Below, piece by piece: positions 1-10,816 of a DNA stretch of 64,000 bases. A program made the position numbers and the translations under genes. The stretch is from Agarophyton chilense (Eukaryota > Rhodophyta > Florideophyceae > Gracilariales > Gracilariaceae). The stretch is taken from NCBI GenBank assembly GCA_030374765.1, contig JARGXX010000027.1:1116001-1180000 (forward strand). The letters run 5' to 3'. The stretch's first letter is position 1. Every line of letters starts with the position of its first letter. The notes beneath the pieces were generated by a model, which was given only the letters and a program-made list of their open reading frames with translations, was not told the DNA's origin and made no database searches.

Positions 1-3000
1 CTAAGTGCACAACAAAAGATTTGTCTTTCGTTCTGAATTATCTAGTGCATAAACACGAACTAAAACTTATTGAACCGATCAAAGTTTTTTTCTCGGCGAT
101 GCATGCGCTCGTGGAATTATTTCTATATGATTTGAGAATTTGGGAATTTTTCTAATGTTCTTTTGAAGAAATTTTTTAGATTCACGAACGTTCGGTTAGA
201 AGGTGGAATTTTTATCGCGCTCAATGGCGGTAAAATTATGGTGTTTTTTATGGTGTAAAATTTTTAATGCACTGCTTTGAATTGTTGAATGTAAGATTAT
301 TTTTCTTCAAAGATACTTCCTCTAACTTTGTCGAATACAGAATCTCGGAAAAGTTATGCTACGCCATCAGGTTGAACATTGAAGACAATAAAATGTCTTT
401 GCTGGCTATGAAAGATATTATAATTCTAACAAAGCCAGACAGTCACGCGTTTAAGACGTCTTTAAAGCAATAAACGATCAAAGAAAAGCTGTTTTACTCG
501 ACAACATACATTTTTTGTGCTGTGTAGACGCAGCTTATGCGCATGAAACGCAATGCATCTGGATAGCAAGGGTGGTACGGCACCGTACACGTCTCGCCGC
601 GTATGATATAATTCAATGTTTGGATTTTGCTTTAGATCAAGTTTGGCTTATCTTGGATGAGCTAGGGCTGGCTACGACGGCGGCGCACACTTCCCTTGGC
701 TTTAATTTAAGAAAGGCTTTCAGGTCGACTCCGTGGTTGTCTCCCTGGTGTGCCTCTCTCTTTTATCCCACCCTCCCGCCCTTCTTTGGACAGGTGCCAC
801 TCTCTTTATTAAATAAAGTTTTATCGAAACGATAGTTTTAATTTAATGAAGGACCTATTATACCACGTATTACACGTTTAAGGTTTTGGACATCCTTGGG
901 TCCCAACGAACTGGTCTGGTTACCGTGGCCACACGCCAACACAATTCAGGTGCATGATTGGGGCCGGGACTTCCCTATTTTAGTGAGGCTGGGGGATTCA
1001 GCTGCGGCCGCCTGGTTTAAAGACGTCTTATCGCTACGTGGTACTTCGCGGGGAACTTTAACGCGCGCACACTCGTGTTGCACCTAACTTGTAGAACTGG
1101 CCATCGAGGGGAGGGGAGGAACTGCGGTCGCCATTACGCGCTGGGTGTGAGCAGCCCACTGCTGTTCCTGGGAACAAATATGTTACTCGGCGTCGGAAAC
1201 TCTCCCCCCAACCACCTTAAATACAGTTTAGGTGATGAACGGCTAGTTTAGTAAGATTTATAATAATTGTAACGGGAAGATATCGCCCCTATGTGTTACA
1301 CTGCGGAGGCACTCCCCCTGGGGAGGGCGCCTCTACCCAATTTGGGGCCCAGTGTTTTTTTTTTGGAATTAAAATGAAATGGTATTATGGATGTAAGCAT
1401 GTCAAAGTGGTATAGCCTTGACGAAAATTAAATTGGAAATGGAGATCTATACTATACTGATATTGACAGAAAACATGAAAATAATATTGATTTGAAAACA
1501 ATTTGCTGCGGATGGATAAAAACTCTTCACAACATTGAAGTAACCATTGTATCTTCAAAATCAAATTTCTAAAGCTTATAATGTAAATATGCACCTAGAA
1601 CAGCAGTTCTAGTGAGATTTGTGAAAAACTGGGTCGCAACTGATTGCATCGTTTGAGCTGGTTTTTATTTTTCATCTGTCGCAGCCGCTTGTATAATTCA
1701 AGATGCTCGTGGGAGCGAAATATCGAAATGTGGTCAAGTCGATACCCGACATTCATAAACTATTTTTGGTATTTCACTCGCTACCGAGAAGTTATAAGAA
1801 AAGCTACTTCATATGAAAGGGGAAACTGTGAATTCCCAAATTGATATCCGTACTGCGGCAATGTTGTAATTAGGGACCACTAGATACTTTATTCATTATT
1901 TTTTAGATAATTATCTTGTTGCACTCCACGATGTGCGAAGAGCAGTACAGTAGCTCCTCTGCCTCACGGCACAATAAAGAGCGGTAGGCCCAGGCGGAGA
2001 AGGAGGAAGCAGAGGAACCGAAGGATTTTGTTGGTGAGCCCCTGAAATTCTAAAGTATTTGTCGATGCAGAAGCACCTATTGAGTAAGTGCCAACCTCAT
2101 CAAAGCTATAGCTCTTATTTTAAGGACCTCATTGATAATTGCGCCGTCTCTCATTTTTCTTCAGAATTTTTCTGTGTGCGTTTGTGAGTTTTGTTAGGGT
2201 TCTTTGTTGTTTGTTGTCGTTATTTTGTGTTTGGCACGTTGTCGAGGTTATCTCGTGTATCATACATATCGCCATATTTGGAGGGCCGTTTCTTGTATAC
2301 ACATATCGTTTCAATCATCAAGATTCCCTGAACTCTTCCACCTACACTCTCCTTCTTTCAAAAACAGTCACTCGTCAGGCGACACCTGCTCCCTGTGGTG
2401 CTTTTTTCCAACATCTCCTCTGCTACAGACCACCACAGTCTTCATTGAAATGCCCCTCCGCCGAAGAACTTCTGTATATAGGAATTAGATTTATTAGTGT
2501 CTTAAGAACGGCTACCAAAAGTTTTCCTACGAAGCATCTTTTTAGAAGTGATAGTGACGCCACGAGGCCAGCACATGTCAACGGTTGCGAAACTTTCTGT
2601 ATTTAATCAAAAGTTGATCTCGGTGCTCTAGATGGATCACCCAACCATGAAATTTCGTTTCTCGTGAAAGATGGCTGACTACCAATAAAATGACCAATAC
2701 AATTGAAGTGCAACCTTTGTAAGGTCGCTTTCCTAGGACTAAGGAATTATTCCGCTTGGGCAGTGTTATGAATATTGCTGCTGGTAGCGGAGCGTCATTG
2801 CCCAACGGACTGCTCGTACACACGTGATTCCCATGTGGGCACCCAGAACTGCAAATTAGTTAGCATTTTTATCAGCATTTTTCTAGTATGGTAGCGAGTT
2901 TCCGATAGATATTACAAACTAGATAGTGGCTCGGCGATATAGCTTTGCCGCTCAGTAAATCTTTCTAAACCATGTTTTTTAGTTCAAATTTTTATATGCT

Positions 3001-3989
3001 TTGGCGTGCGGCTACTCTCTTCAGAGACTCTACCGCTTTACCTCCGGCAGACTTACTCACTCTGCGTGTTCAACAGTGCTACTATTGCTTTGGGCGTGTG
3101 TTATTGTTTCGCGTGGTGTTCTTGCCACTGTTTAGGGCTTTTTCTATTATTATTTTCGCTTGGCTTCCGTGCCCTACGCCTCGATCACCCCACTGGGTGA
3201 CACCCCTTTCCCTCCCCTCACTATTGTAATATCTCTTTTTTTCTTGTAGGTTGATGGCTGTGACCGTCGTATTGTACCGTTTTGGGGGCCTCCTGAAGTG
3301 TCATTGTTGATTGACCAATCATAGATGGCAGGGTTTGACTCTGTAGACATTTAATATAGCACAATAGTGCTAAGGGACTCTGCTTCGTCGCCAATTTTGT
3401 TCATACCCCTCAACTCTCTTCTTTCTCGACCTACTTTCTGTTTCCTCTTTTGTACCCACTTGACTACACCCTTTTGTCACTTCCTAATAACAGTATGCTC
3501 AAATAGATCATCAGTTCATGACCTATGGTGGGCGCTGCTCAACTCTTCACGTAGTTTCTGGGTTCTCTTGTGTATAATTTGGGCCTAATGACCACATCGC
3601 ACAATCATATGAACCGTTCGTGTCTTCTTGTCGCACCATGTCATCATATAAGTGTCACAACCGTAGACTTCAGCTTATTTTCTCGTTGATAGACCCCGTG
3701 GACACCATGTCTACTGCATCTAACCTTTTTTACCCTTCCCTCTCTCCACTTGTCGTCCCGGTTTGTTTCGGACCTACACTCCGACTTCTTCGTCCACTCC
3801 CAGAGCGGCTCCATTGCTGTATTACCCTTTCAGGGAAAAATGGCGAACGTCTCCGTGTCGCTTGTCCTCCTAGCCTTGCACCAAAAAAAGTCCGCATTCT
3901 ATTGCAACTCCAGAAGTTTGCGAGGTGTACTAATCATAGTAATTAAGATTTCATAGACAAAACCGATATCGTCAATAGGATTCAAACAT
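1..3989. other. No gene recognised; possible LTR-end relic near 1.3 kb
   Basis: I recognise no protein family here; all open frames are short and lack motifs. A GC-richer block spans roughly 480-1350. It ends in an imperfect hairpin at 1304-1332 (GAGGC/CTCCCC arms around CTGG) and a TTTGGGGCCCAGTG string at 1341-1354, followed by a T10 run. That layout resembles an LTR end followed by a primer-binding site, but I found no partner LTR, so this is only a suggestion. Confidence 0.2.
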
Positions 3990-4985
3990 GGAAAGAAGTT
4001 TGAAGTTGGGAAATGTTCTTTATAAAGTGAATTCTTCTTTGATAGCAATGTGCGTGGCCAACGCTTGAAATCTCTAAAAAAGTGCATACAGTCACAAATT
4101 AATCATATAACACATAGATTCGGTTGCACTCTTGCAGATAGACTAACAGAAAACAACTAGGACACTAATCGGACTATTGAAAGAACCTGTAAAGAAGAAG
4201 ATGAAATAACGTCACCCAAAAGTGTCCGGTACCAACATTGATTTAATTGGAAACAAACCGTAAGCACAGGAAACAACAGGAATCTGTGACATGTTTAACA
4301 TACCAATTAAAAAAGTAGAAAAATATACAGAACTACGTACAAATCAGAATCTGTTTGATCGAAATGCAGAAAGAATAACAATATGGATATTTATATATTT
4401 CACAGTGGCACTAGTTTTGATTGTTTTTTCAATCATTTGCATGATATCTATTACAGAAAGCATGAAAAATAGTCAGGAACACTGATTTTAGTATATCAAC
4501 AGGCGTTTTTAGGCCTTAAAGAGGCTTTCTCAGAAGTTTAAGAGAAAAAGTCCAATATACCTTTTGACCCCTATTACTTCAATCCGCGTTATTTGGCTTG
4601 CTAGATCTATAATGTACTGTGACGAGGCTATCTATTTAAAAGAGTTCACAGTATTCTGGCTGCTGTTCATGAGAATACAAATTAGTTTTTTAACCAATAA
4701 AGTTTTAGAATTGGTTGAGCCCCAAAAAGAGTTTTTGTATTATATTTTGCTCAGTGATGTCTACACCCTGCGGGTATCAATCTTCGAGAGGTTTTATAAC
4801 CACTGAGCTGGTTTTATTCAAGAAAACAAACTCAAGAACGTTCTTTAAAGTAGGTAGAATCTAATTTTAAAAAAAAATTACTACGGTAAGAGAATACTGG
4901 GGTCTAGGGGTTTATTTCGGTTTAGTTCGAAACAAGCGTTTTTTAATATTGTTTAGAAAAATAGAATTGGCCTCATATGAGGCCA
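3990..4985 (+). pseudogene. piggyBac-type transposase, 3' end remnant (copy A)
   Basis: This is a decayed plus-strand copy of the same element found inverted at about 14.83-16.49 kb. The two share scattered similarity over roughly 500 bp: for example, CAACTAGGACACTA and GAACCTGTAAAGAAGAAGATGA occur here, and their reverse complements lie at 15.58-15.65 kb. In copy B this stretch encodes the end of the DDE domain and a Cys-rich C-terminus. Here the frame is broken by many stops. About 500 bp downstream both copies end in the same block, an A/T-rich stretch followed by GAATTGGCCTCATATGAGGCC, here at about 4963-4983. The palindrome is probably the element's 3' terminus. The first half of the transposase is not visible here. 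The piggyBac identity is inferred from copy B. Confidence 0.55.
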
Positions 4986-5356
4986 GTTCTCCAGACGCTC
5001 GGGCACTAGAGATAAACTCTGGGATTCGGTCGTGACAATTTTACGTTATGTAATTTGTGTAATTGTCCGCACATTGCCAAACTAAATTGAATCCGAAAAC
5101 AAGAAAGACAGGGCCTTCCGCAATCAACGGCACTGCTCGCTGCGTCCGAAAATTGTCGACGAAATCCTATTAAAAAAAAGTTTTTGGCACGTTATACATA
5201 TTTAATGTTGTCTACGTTTCATTCATAGACTGTACTGCCTTTTATAAAACCGGAGGTTTCACATTTACAGACATACGATAATTTAAAATATTTGAATGTC
5301 GAGGAGTGTTTTTGATTTTGTGTAGAATTAAAATAACCTCAAATTTTTTCTCTCGC
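4986..5356. other. No gene recognised between piggyBac relic and copia element
   Basis: AT-rich spacer with no open frame of note. Its last five bases (GAAAG, 5357-5361) form the left target-site duplication of the copia element that follows. Confidence 0.5.
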
Positions 5357-5361
5357 GAAAG

Positions 5362-5447
5362 TGTGAGAGGATGACTCTAGTTCATCTTTACTTGGATCCT
5401 GTCTTGTGTGGGCTTAAGTACTTCGAAATCTACTGTAATGTTTGACT
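5362..5447 (-). repeat. 3' LTR of the copia element
   Basis: 86 bp, identical to 8631-8716 over 85 bp and differing at the innermost base (T instead of A at 5447 on the plus strand). The RT/RNase H frame runs into this LTR and ends at a TAG inside it, at 5430-5432. No clear polypurine tract lies just upstream, which is unusual. Confidence 0.88.
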
Positions 5448-6809
5448 TTTGGAAAGTGCAGTGCAGGAAGATTCTTTCTTGGTGTTTGACAGTCCCCGGT
5501 TGCTGCAGTGCATTTTCTGGTAAGGGGTTGGGAGTATATTGAGTTTGTCCTTCAAGTCCGTGTACTGAGTGTGATGTAGTGGTTTAGTCAGTATGTCTGC
5601 AAGCATTTCTTGAGTTGGTATGCGGTGAAGAGTTATGTGTCCGTCGGCTACGTTGTGTTGAAGATAATGGTGTCGAATATCTAAGTACTTCTTTCTTTTT
5701 GTCGGTGCTTTGTTCTGCGCTATTAGGAGTGCGCAGCGGTTGTCGATGAAATGTTTGGTTGGTTTGTTCATGGGCACTTTCGCCGATTGTAAGAGGTTCC
5801 GGAGCCATTTTGTGTGTTGTGTGGCGTTCGTGGCGGAAATGTACTCGGCTTCGGTTGTCGAAAGGGCGACTACGTTTTGTTTCCGGGAGAACCAAGAGAT
5901 GGGTGTGCCGTTGAATAGATGGACATTGCCTGTTACGGATTTGCGATTCTTTGCATTGGCATAGTCTGCGTCGCTGTATATCGTGAACAGTTCGTGTGGT
6001 TGTTTGTTTCTGTCTGGAAGAGGTCTGTATGTTAGGCCATGATTTCTGGTACCTTTGAGGTAGCGAAGTAATGTCTTCAGCGCTTGGGCATGGTGTTGTT
6101 GTGGAGCCTTCATGTACTGTGCTAGACGGTTTGCTGCGTACATAATGTCCGGTCGAGTACTATCGGTTATGTATCTAATTTCTCCTAGTATTTGTCGGTA
6201 TTGTTTGGCTTGTTGAGGGGGGAGTGGTTCTGTTTCTGGCTGATTGTCGAGGTGGGTTGTTTGGTTGTATGGGGTTTTCGTGGGGTTGCAGTTGTGCATT
6301 GAGGTTTGTTGTAATAAGGCGTCGATGACATCTGGTTGACTAACGTGAACCGTGCCGTCCGGGTTGTGTTTTATAGTCCAGTTTAAGAAGCGTTGTGGTT
6401 TGCCTAACCGTTTCACTTTGTATTTCTTGAGCAAGTTTTGGTATAGTTCTTGGATGAGTGATTGTGTTGTTCCGAGTACTAAAAAGTCGTCAATGGTTGT
6501 GCTGACGATTGTGTGGCCTGCTGTCGTGGACTTGATGTACAGGCATGGATCGTGCTCTGACGCTGTGAAGCCCAGGTGTGTGAGACATTTTTGAAGTCCG
6601 TGGTTATACAGGTAAGCGGCTGGTGGTGATCCATACAGGTTACCGCGAAGTCTACCGTAGTTGCCGGGATGTCGATAGGTACCGTCAAAGTTGGCGATTT
6701 GGCGTACGTAGACCGGTCTATGGTGGCAGTATTGCTCATGGAGGTACGCTGATTTGATGTCGAAATGTTCTAATGGATAGCCGTATGCAGCGTGAATTGC
6801 TATTAGCAT
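5430..6809 (-). CDS. copia reverse transcriptase / RNase H (N-terminally truncated)
   Basis: 459 codons from an ATG at 6809, and the frame stays open upstream to about 6.88 kb. It is the C-terminal half of a copia Pol polyprotein, which copies element RNA into DNA inside virus-like particles. RT motif A appears as HFDIKSAYLH near residue 20 and the catalytic pair as TTIDDFLVLG near residue 108. The RNase H domain shows YSDADYAN, the family signature ALSTTEAEYISATNA, and HFIDNRCALLIAQN, followed by KYLDIRHHYL and the terminal ADILTKPL motif. These catalytic residues look intact and there is no internal stop. What is missing is RT upstream of motif A and the whole integrase, lost at the junction with the protease region. 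It cannot be an active full-length RT. Confidence 0.9.
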   Translation of the reverse strand: MLIAIHAAYGYPLEHFDIKSAYLHEQYCHHRPVYVRQIANFDGTYRHPGNYGRLRGNLYGSPPAAYLYNHGLQKCLTHLGFTASEHDPCLYIKSTTAGHTIVSTTIDDFLVLGTTQSLIQELYQNLLKKYKVKRLGKPQRFLNWTIKHNPDGTVHVSQPDVIDALLQQTSMHNCNPTKTPYNQTTHLDNQPETEPLPPQQAKQYRQILGEIRYITDSTRPDIMYAANRLAQYMKAPQQHHAQALKTLLRYLKGTRNHGLTYRPLPDRNKQPHELFTIYSDADYANAKNRKSVTGNVHLFNGTPISWFSRKQNVVALSTTEAEYISATNATQHTKWLRNLLQSAKVPMNKPTKHFIDNRCALLIAQNKAPTKRKKYLDIRHHYLQHNVADGHITLHRIPTQEMLADILTKPLHHTQYTDLKDKLNILPTPYQKMHCSNRGLSNTKKESSCTALSKSQTLQ

Positions 6810-7576
6810 GCGTTGGGTTGTGCGGTCTGCTGTGTAGGTGGTAACTTGTTCGGGGTCGTAGTGAATTTCGAGTGGTGGGTTTGCTTTTCGGATTTCTTTG
6901 TGGTTTCGTTTGTGGGGCGTTGGATAATGGGTTTGTATGTTTTGGGTCGTTGATATGTAATTGTTCTAGCCGTGTAGGCTGTGGGTATAGTGTCTTTGTT
7001 GGCTCGGATTCGGTATTGGTTGTTTACCCAAGGAGCCGTGGCTATTATAAGGGGGGGGCTACTGGTGTTGTCCATAACGTATGCTCGGTGTGGCGTGAAG
7101 GTTACTTGGCCATATCTTGTCGCCAGATCTCTGACGGATAGTAGGTTGTGTTTGATCTTTTCGTTCGCAATTGCATATGTCACAATATCGTGGTTACTGT
7201 TGCGGGGGCGGATGCGGATTGTCCCATGGTGCGTGCATGGGGTCTGCATGTTGGTGGCGGTGGTGGTCAGTATGGGATGTGGTAGGGGTTTCATTGGGTG
7301 TGTTGGTTCTGTTAAGTGGGTCGGGTGTGCGCCGCTGTCGAGTATGTACGTACCGTTTTGTTCGGTATCTGCCTCGGATGAGGCTTCTGTGTGTTGTGGA
7401 TGAATCGGGGTTGTTGGTGTGAAAGGGTTGCTGTGGACGCGTGTGAATATGGGTGACTGATGAGAATAAATGCTGGAGTGGTCATTTGTGTTGGTGTAGT
7501 GAGCTTGTGCTTTAGATTGGTACTTCGGGTGGCGTTTGTCTTGACAATCTTCATCTGTGTGGGCGGAAGGGATCCC
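6803..7576 (-). pseudogene. copia zinc-knuckle and aspartic protease segment of gag-pol
   Basis: Continues the gag frame after an in-frame TAA at about 7577. It first finishes a Cys/His knuckle-like motif (C-x2-H ... HTDEDC), then carries the protease active site as YILDSGAHPTHL at about 7320-7350 and the family motif HNLLSVRDLA about 60 residues later. In normal copia elements this is followed by the GAG-pre-integrase HHCC motif and the integrase D,D,E core; neither is present. The frame instead degenerates into a T/P/K-rich tail that ends at 6803, where the RT frame takes over in another phase. The protease residues look intact, but the upstream stop would require readthrough. Confidence 0.8.
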
Positions 7577-8356
7577 TTATGAGGTGTGAAAGCGACAGGG
7601 TGTCGCTCCTGCTGGTAGTCGTCTGGGATAAGTGGATCCTCGACGGTACGGGCGGAACTGGCGGCGGTACTGATTGCGTCCTCTGTATCCATACTGTGGC
7701 ATGTAGCGTGTGTTATTGTAGTCCCCGGTGAATTGTGTAGGCGTTGGGGGGTGAGAGCTCCAGTCATGGGCGGGTTTGTAAAGGGTATGGAGTTCTTTGA
7801 AGTTTCGTACGAAGTCTTTCACTGTCTGTGGTTTTTGTAGTACGATTGGTCCGAGGATGGGTGTTAAAGATGTGTCTTTCTTGAGACCGGTGATGATAAA
7901 TTCGACCGTCGTTTCTTCGTCTTTGATGTTGGGGTAGCGAGCAGCTATCATTTTTTGGCGTATCGTCGTGTGGTTCTTTATGTATTCATCGATGTTCATG
8001 TCGGTGGTGTAGGGAACATTTTCTGCTTCCGTTTTCAAGAATTTATGGTCGTCCTTGGTCGCTTGGTCTATATGTTTGATGATGTCTGACACGAGGTCGA
8101 AGGGTGTAGGACGGTCTCCTGGTACGAGTATCAGTCCCAGTATGTCGGCTGGTACGCTGCTGAGGATGGCGGAGAGCATTTTCGACTTGCGGTGAGTGTA
8201 TTGTTCCAGTGTGGCGGGGTCGATAGGTGTGTCGGGGTTGGAGATGAGGTGGTTGTTTGCTTTGATTGTGATGGAGTACGTTTCAAGGGCGAAGTACCAT
8301 GGTGCGTAGTTGGTGATGTCTAGTTCCGGGAGACGTGGGTGTCTATCTTGATCCAT
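7577..8356 (-). CDS. copia Gag
   Basis: 259 codons starting at an ATG at 8356, about 275 bp inside the 5' LTR. Gag forms the virus-like particle. The N-terminus (DITNYAPWYFALETYSI) follows the copia pattern of a short aromatic segment before a helical domain. The middle has the helix-rich capsid region (QKMIAARYPNIKDEE), and the C-terminus is Arg/Tyr-rich (YGYRGRNQYRRQFRPYRRG), as expected for RNA binding. The frame ends at a TAA inside what looks like the zinc knuckle, in phase with the downstream protease, so a stop has split an original gag-pol polyprotein (or a readthrough site exists). Confidence 0.82.
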   Translation of the reverse strand: MDQDRHPRLPELDITNYAPWYFALETYSITIKANNHLISNPDTPIDPATLEQYTHRKSKMLSAILSSVPADILGLILVPGDRPTPFDLVSDIIKHIDQATKDDHKFLKTEAENVPYTTDMNIDEYIKNHTTIRQKMIAARYPNIKDEETTVEFIITGLKKDTSLTPILGPIVLQKPQTVKDFVRNFKELHTLYKPAHDWSSHPPTPTQFTGDYNNTRYMPQYGYRGRNQYRRQFRPYRRGSTYPRRLPAGATPCRFHTS

Positions 8357-8615
8357 TGTGTGGAGGTGGGATTGTGTAGTGTCTGAGGGAGTGTGATTAT
8401 CGTTTGATTCGATGGTGGCGTTAAAATAGAGTTCCTGTGTGATATCGGTGATGTCTTTGATATGTTGCCTCCTATTGTGTCGGAGGGTTCGTTGGCTTTG
8501 TGGATTCGTTGTGGCTGGGGTTTTGTCGACTTCGTGTGGCGTGGTGGGAGGGTGAGTCTCTGCGAGTTACTGCGTGGGGCTTGAGGTGGGAGGGTTATTA
8601 CTTTCGTTGTGCGAG

Positions 8616-8630
8616 CGTGGGTCCATAACC
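8616..8630 (-). other. copia primer-binding site, initiator tRNA-Met anticodon-arm type
   Basis: Directly inside the 5' LTR the minus strand reads GGTTATGGACCCACG. It matches at 13 of 15 positions the same site in the second copia element (GGTTATGGGCCCAGG at 62743-62757). That sequence is complementary to the anticodon arm of eukaryotic initiator tRNA-Met, not to a tRNA 3' end. Drosophila copia is known to prime from such a half-tRNA. Confidence 0.75.
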
Positions 8631-8716
8631 TGTGAGAGGATGACTCTAGTTCATCTTTACTTGGATCCTGTCTTGTGTGGGCTTAAGTACTTCGAAATCT
8701 ACTGTAATGTTTGACA
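8631..8716 (-). repeat. 5' LTR of the copia element
   Basis: 86 bp, TG...CA, flanked on the right by the target duplication GAAAG (8717-8721). Very short for an LTR. Confidence 0.88.
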
Positions 8717-8721
8717 GAAAG

Positions 8722-9434
8722 AACCACATATATTTTTCCTGAACCAAAAAAAAATGCTTCTGAAGTCAATTACAATTTCTTTGATTCCCCTTAAGATGTA
8801 AAAACTATAGCTGGAAATGAAACCATTAGCAAAATTGTTTACGTTTGACTTTGCCATGGCCCAACTCAAATAAGAAATCATTTCTGTCTAGTACAAAGTT
8901 TTTTTCCTGCAATTTTTGTCGATTTTTGAAAGACGCAGTACTCCGTTCCGAATTCAAATGACGATCGAAATCATTCCGTTCAAAAGATATGTATATAGTA
9001 CTTCTTTGATTACCATAACAGAAATCTCAACTTCCATTTGCACTTTATGGTGCGAGACCCCTGTTAGAGCGTAATTGTGGGTGATGCCTGGCCCTATTAT
9101 GTTATTGTTTTGGATAACTTATTTGTTTTAATCTCGGGTCCAAAAGATCGTAGTTGAAAACTTTGGTCTGGTGAGTCTGCCCCAAATGTTTCAGAGCACA
9201 TTTTGTGCCCCTCAACGATCTATTTGTTTGTAGCTCCGATTATTCAATCAAGCCTAAAGTCTTCCTTTCTATTTGTATTTTCCCACTTCCACAGATTGTT
9301 TTACACTTCCTTGACATTAGATGTAGTAGAAATAAAAACAAAGCAAGCATTTGATGGAAATAATCCACGACACACACTGAAAAGATCCTCAGCGAAAACA
9401 GGATAATCTTGTCACCGTACTTGTTCAGTTCAAC
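8722..9434. other. No gene recognised
   Basis: AT-rich spacer. No family similarity or long open frame on either strand. Confidence 0.4.
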
Positions 9435-10268
9435 TTAAAACATTAACTCATTTGTCCCAAAGGTCACACGAATACAAAAAAGGGTCCCGTTAGAGACTTG
9501 TTTTACAATCCGAACTGTTTCATCTCCGTTTGTCATACGTTGTATGTTTGGAACGACTGGAAGAAGTTGCATGTTTTCTCCTGCCATGACGAGGAACATT
9601 TTACCAGGATTCTTTGTTGATCGTCTCAAGTTTTTCAATACAGTCTCCATGATTTCAAACAAAGCCTTGGGCACATACAAGCATCGTCATTTACCAACGA
9701 AATGGGGTCTTCTATGTAGTTCAATTCGATGCGATCTTGGTCCGTACTTTAAAAAAGTGCGTCGTTCTCTGCTTCTTGAGACTTTGTCGTCGTCAACACA
9801 AAGGCCAACTAGACTGTAAAATGTTCTTCCTCCTTCATAAGGCCTAGTAGCTATGCCATTAGTTACAGTTATGTGAACTAAAACTGATGTTTTTTCGGCT
9901 ATATTCCGCAAGGACTACAGAAAATATGGCGTTCCAGTCCTTGCCCGCCTCTGCAGAGAAAAAACTCTCCGGTGTTCTTCATGACATTTTTCAACTATTC
10001 GTTGTTTTTTTGGGTCGATTTCTCTTAGTATTTTTTCGAAGACTCGTTTTTGTTCTCTCTTTATACTGATCATACCGAACTCTAAGGCTTCGTCTAAATC
10101 TCGTAGAAGATCTTTGTCTTGATTCTGCTGCTCCCATGTCTCGTTCGCCTTCACTTTCTCTGATTTTGATACCAGTCCTTTAAAAACCTTATCTTTCTGT
10201 ATGAAACTTCTGCCGTGGATAACTGATATTTCAGTGATTTGTTTCAACATTTTCTGTCTTCGTGCCAT
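9435..10268 (-). pseudogene. Helitron PIF1-type helicase remnant
   Basis: The minus strand in several broken frames matches the order of a PIF1/RecD-like helicase. From 10.27 kb downwards: a charged region, a degraded Walker A (FSLQRRARTGTPYF, where FFLQGGAGTGKT is expected), the motif Ib-like segment VTNGIATRPYEGGRTFYSLV at about 9.83 kb, and the motif II/III region MYVPKALFEIMETVLKNL ... QLLPVVPN at 9.56-9.68 kb. In Helitrons this helicase is fused to a Rep endonuclease for rolling-circle transposition. The invariant Gly/Lys of Walker A are lost and stops and frameshifts separate the parts, so it is inactive. The C-terminal helicase motifs (IV-VI) were not seen. Confidence 0.7.
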
Positions 10269-10816
10269 GAAGTTCCTTACGTAATATCTGAATTCAGAGC
10301 TAGTTAGTGTCTTTCATCCAAATGACGCGGATTCACTCCATGCTGAAGGCAATTAAAAACTACAAATCTCAGTTCAGCGAGGGTTGTAGAGTTTTCAATA
10401 TCTCAATGAAAACAGTTTCGTATTGTTCTCTAAGAATATGAAGTCTTCGAGCTATTTCAGCTTGACTATCGGTTCGAAATTCTTCATATCCAACTCTTTA
10501 GAAGTCAGCCCAAAAACCAAAATGAGAGTTCATGAGAAGCCAGAACAGACAAAAAATTTTAAGATTTACTATAGAAGCATATCTTGTTCGAGTGAAAACT
10601 GTGTCGTCACTCTTTTTTTCTACATCATACATCCGTGGATTTGCCGTATCTCTCCTCGCTTTAGAGAATGGTGTAGATTAGGAAAGCTTTTCGTAGGTCC
10701 CTGCAGTCTCATAGTATGACATTTGATCAGAATCGGCGAACTGAGAAGGTCCTGTAAAGCACCTTTCAAGAAGAGAGGACTCGAGGCTTCTTGAGTTTAT
10801 CGTGTCGAATTAGGAC

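Larger units (their letters stand above)
5362..8716 (-). mobile_element. Ty1/copia retrotransposon with an integrase deletion
   Basis: This is an LTR element read on the minus strand. The ends are TG...CA, the two LTRs are identical over 85 bp, and a perfect 5-bp target duplication GAAAG lies at 5357-5361 and 8717-8721. Internal order on the minus strand is primer-binding site, gag, protease, then RT/RNase H. The expected copia order has an integrase between protease and RT; here the protease region runs directly into the middle of RT domain 1, out of frame, at about 6.88 kb. The whole integrase and the N-terminal RT are therefore missing. The near-identical LTRs suggest recent insertion of an already defective copy, presumably mobilised in trans. 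The element is about 3.36 kb against the usual 5 kb or so. Confidence 0.9.

Noticed and set aside
515-1087. Two short ORFs in the GC-richer block at 0.5-1.1 kb
   Set aside because: No start context, no motif, and possible overlap with an LTR-like relic.
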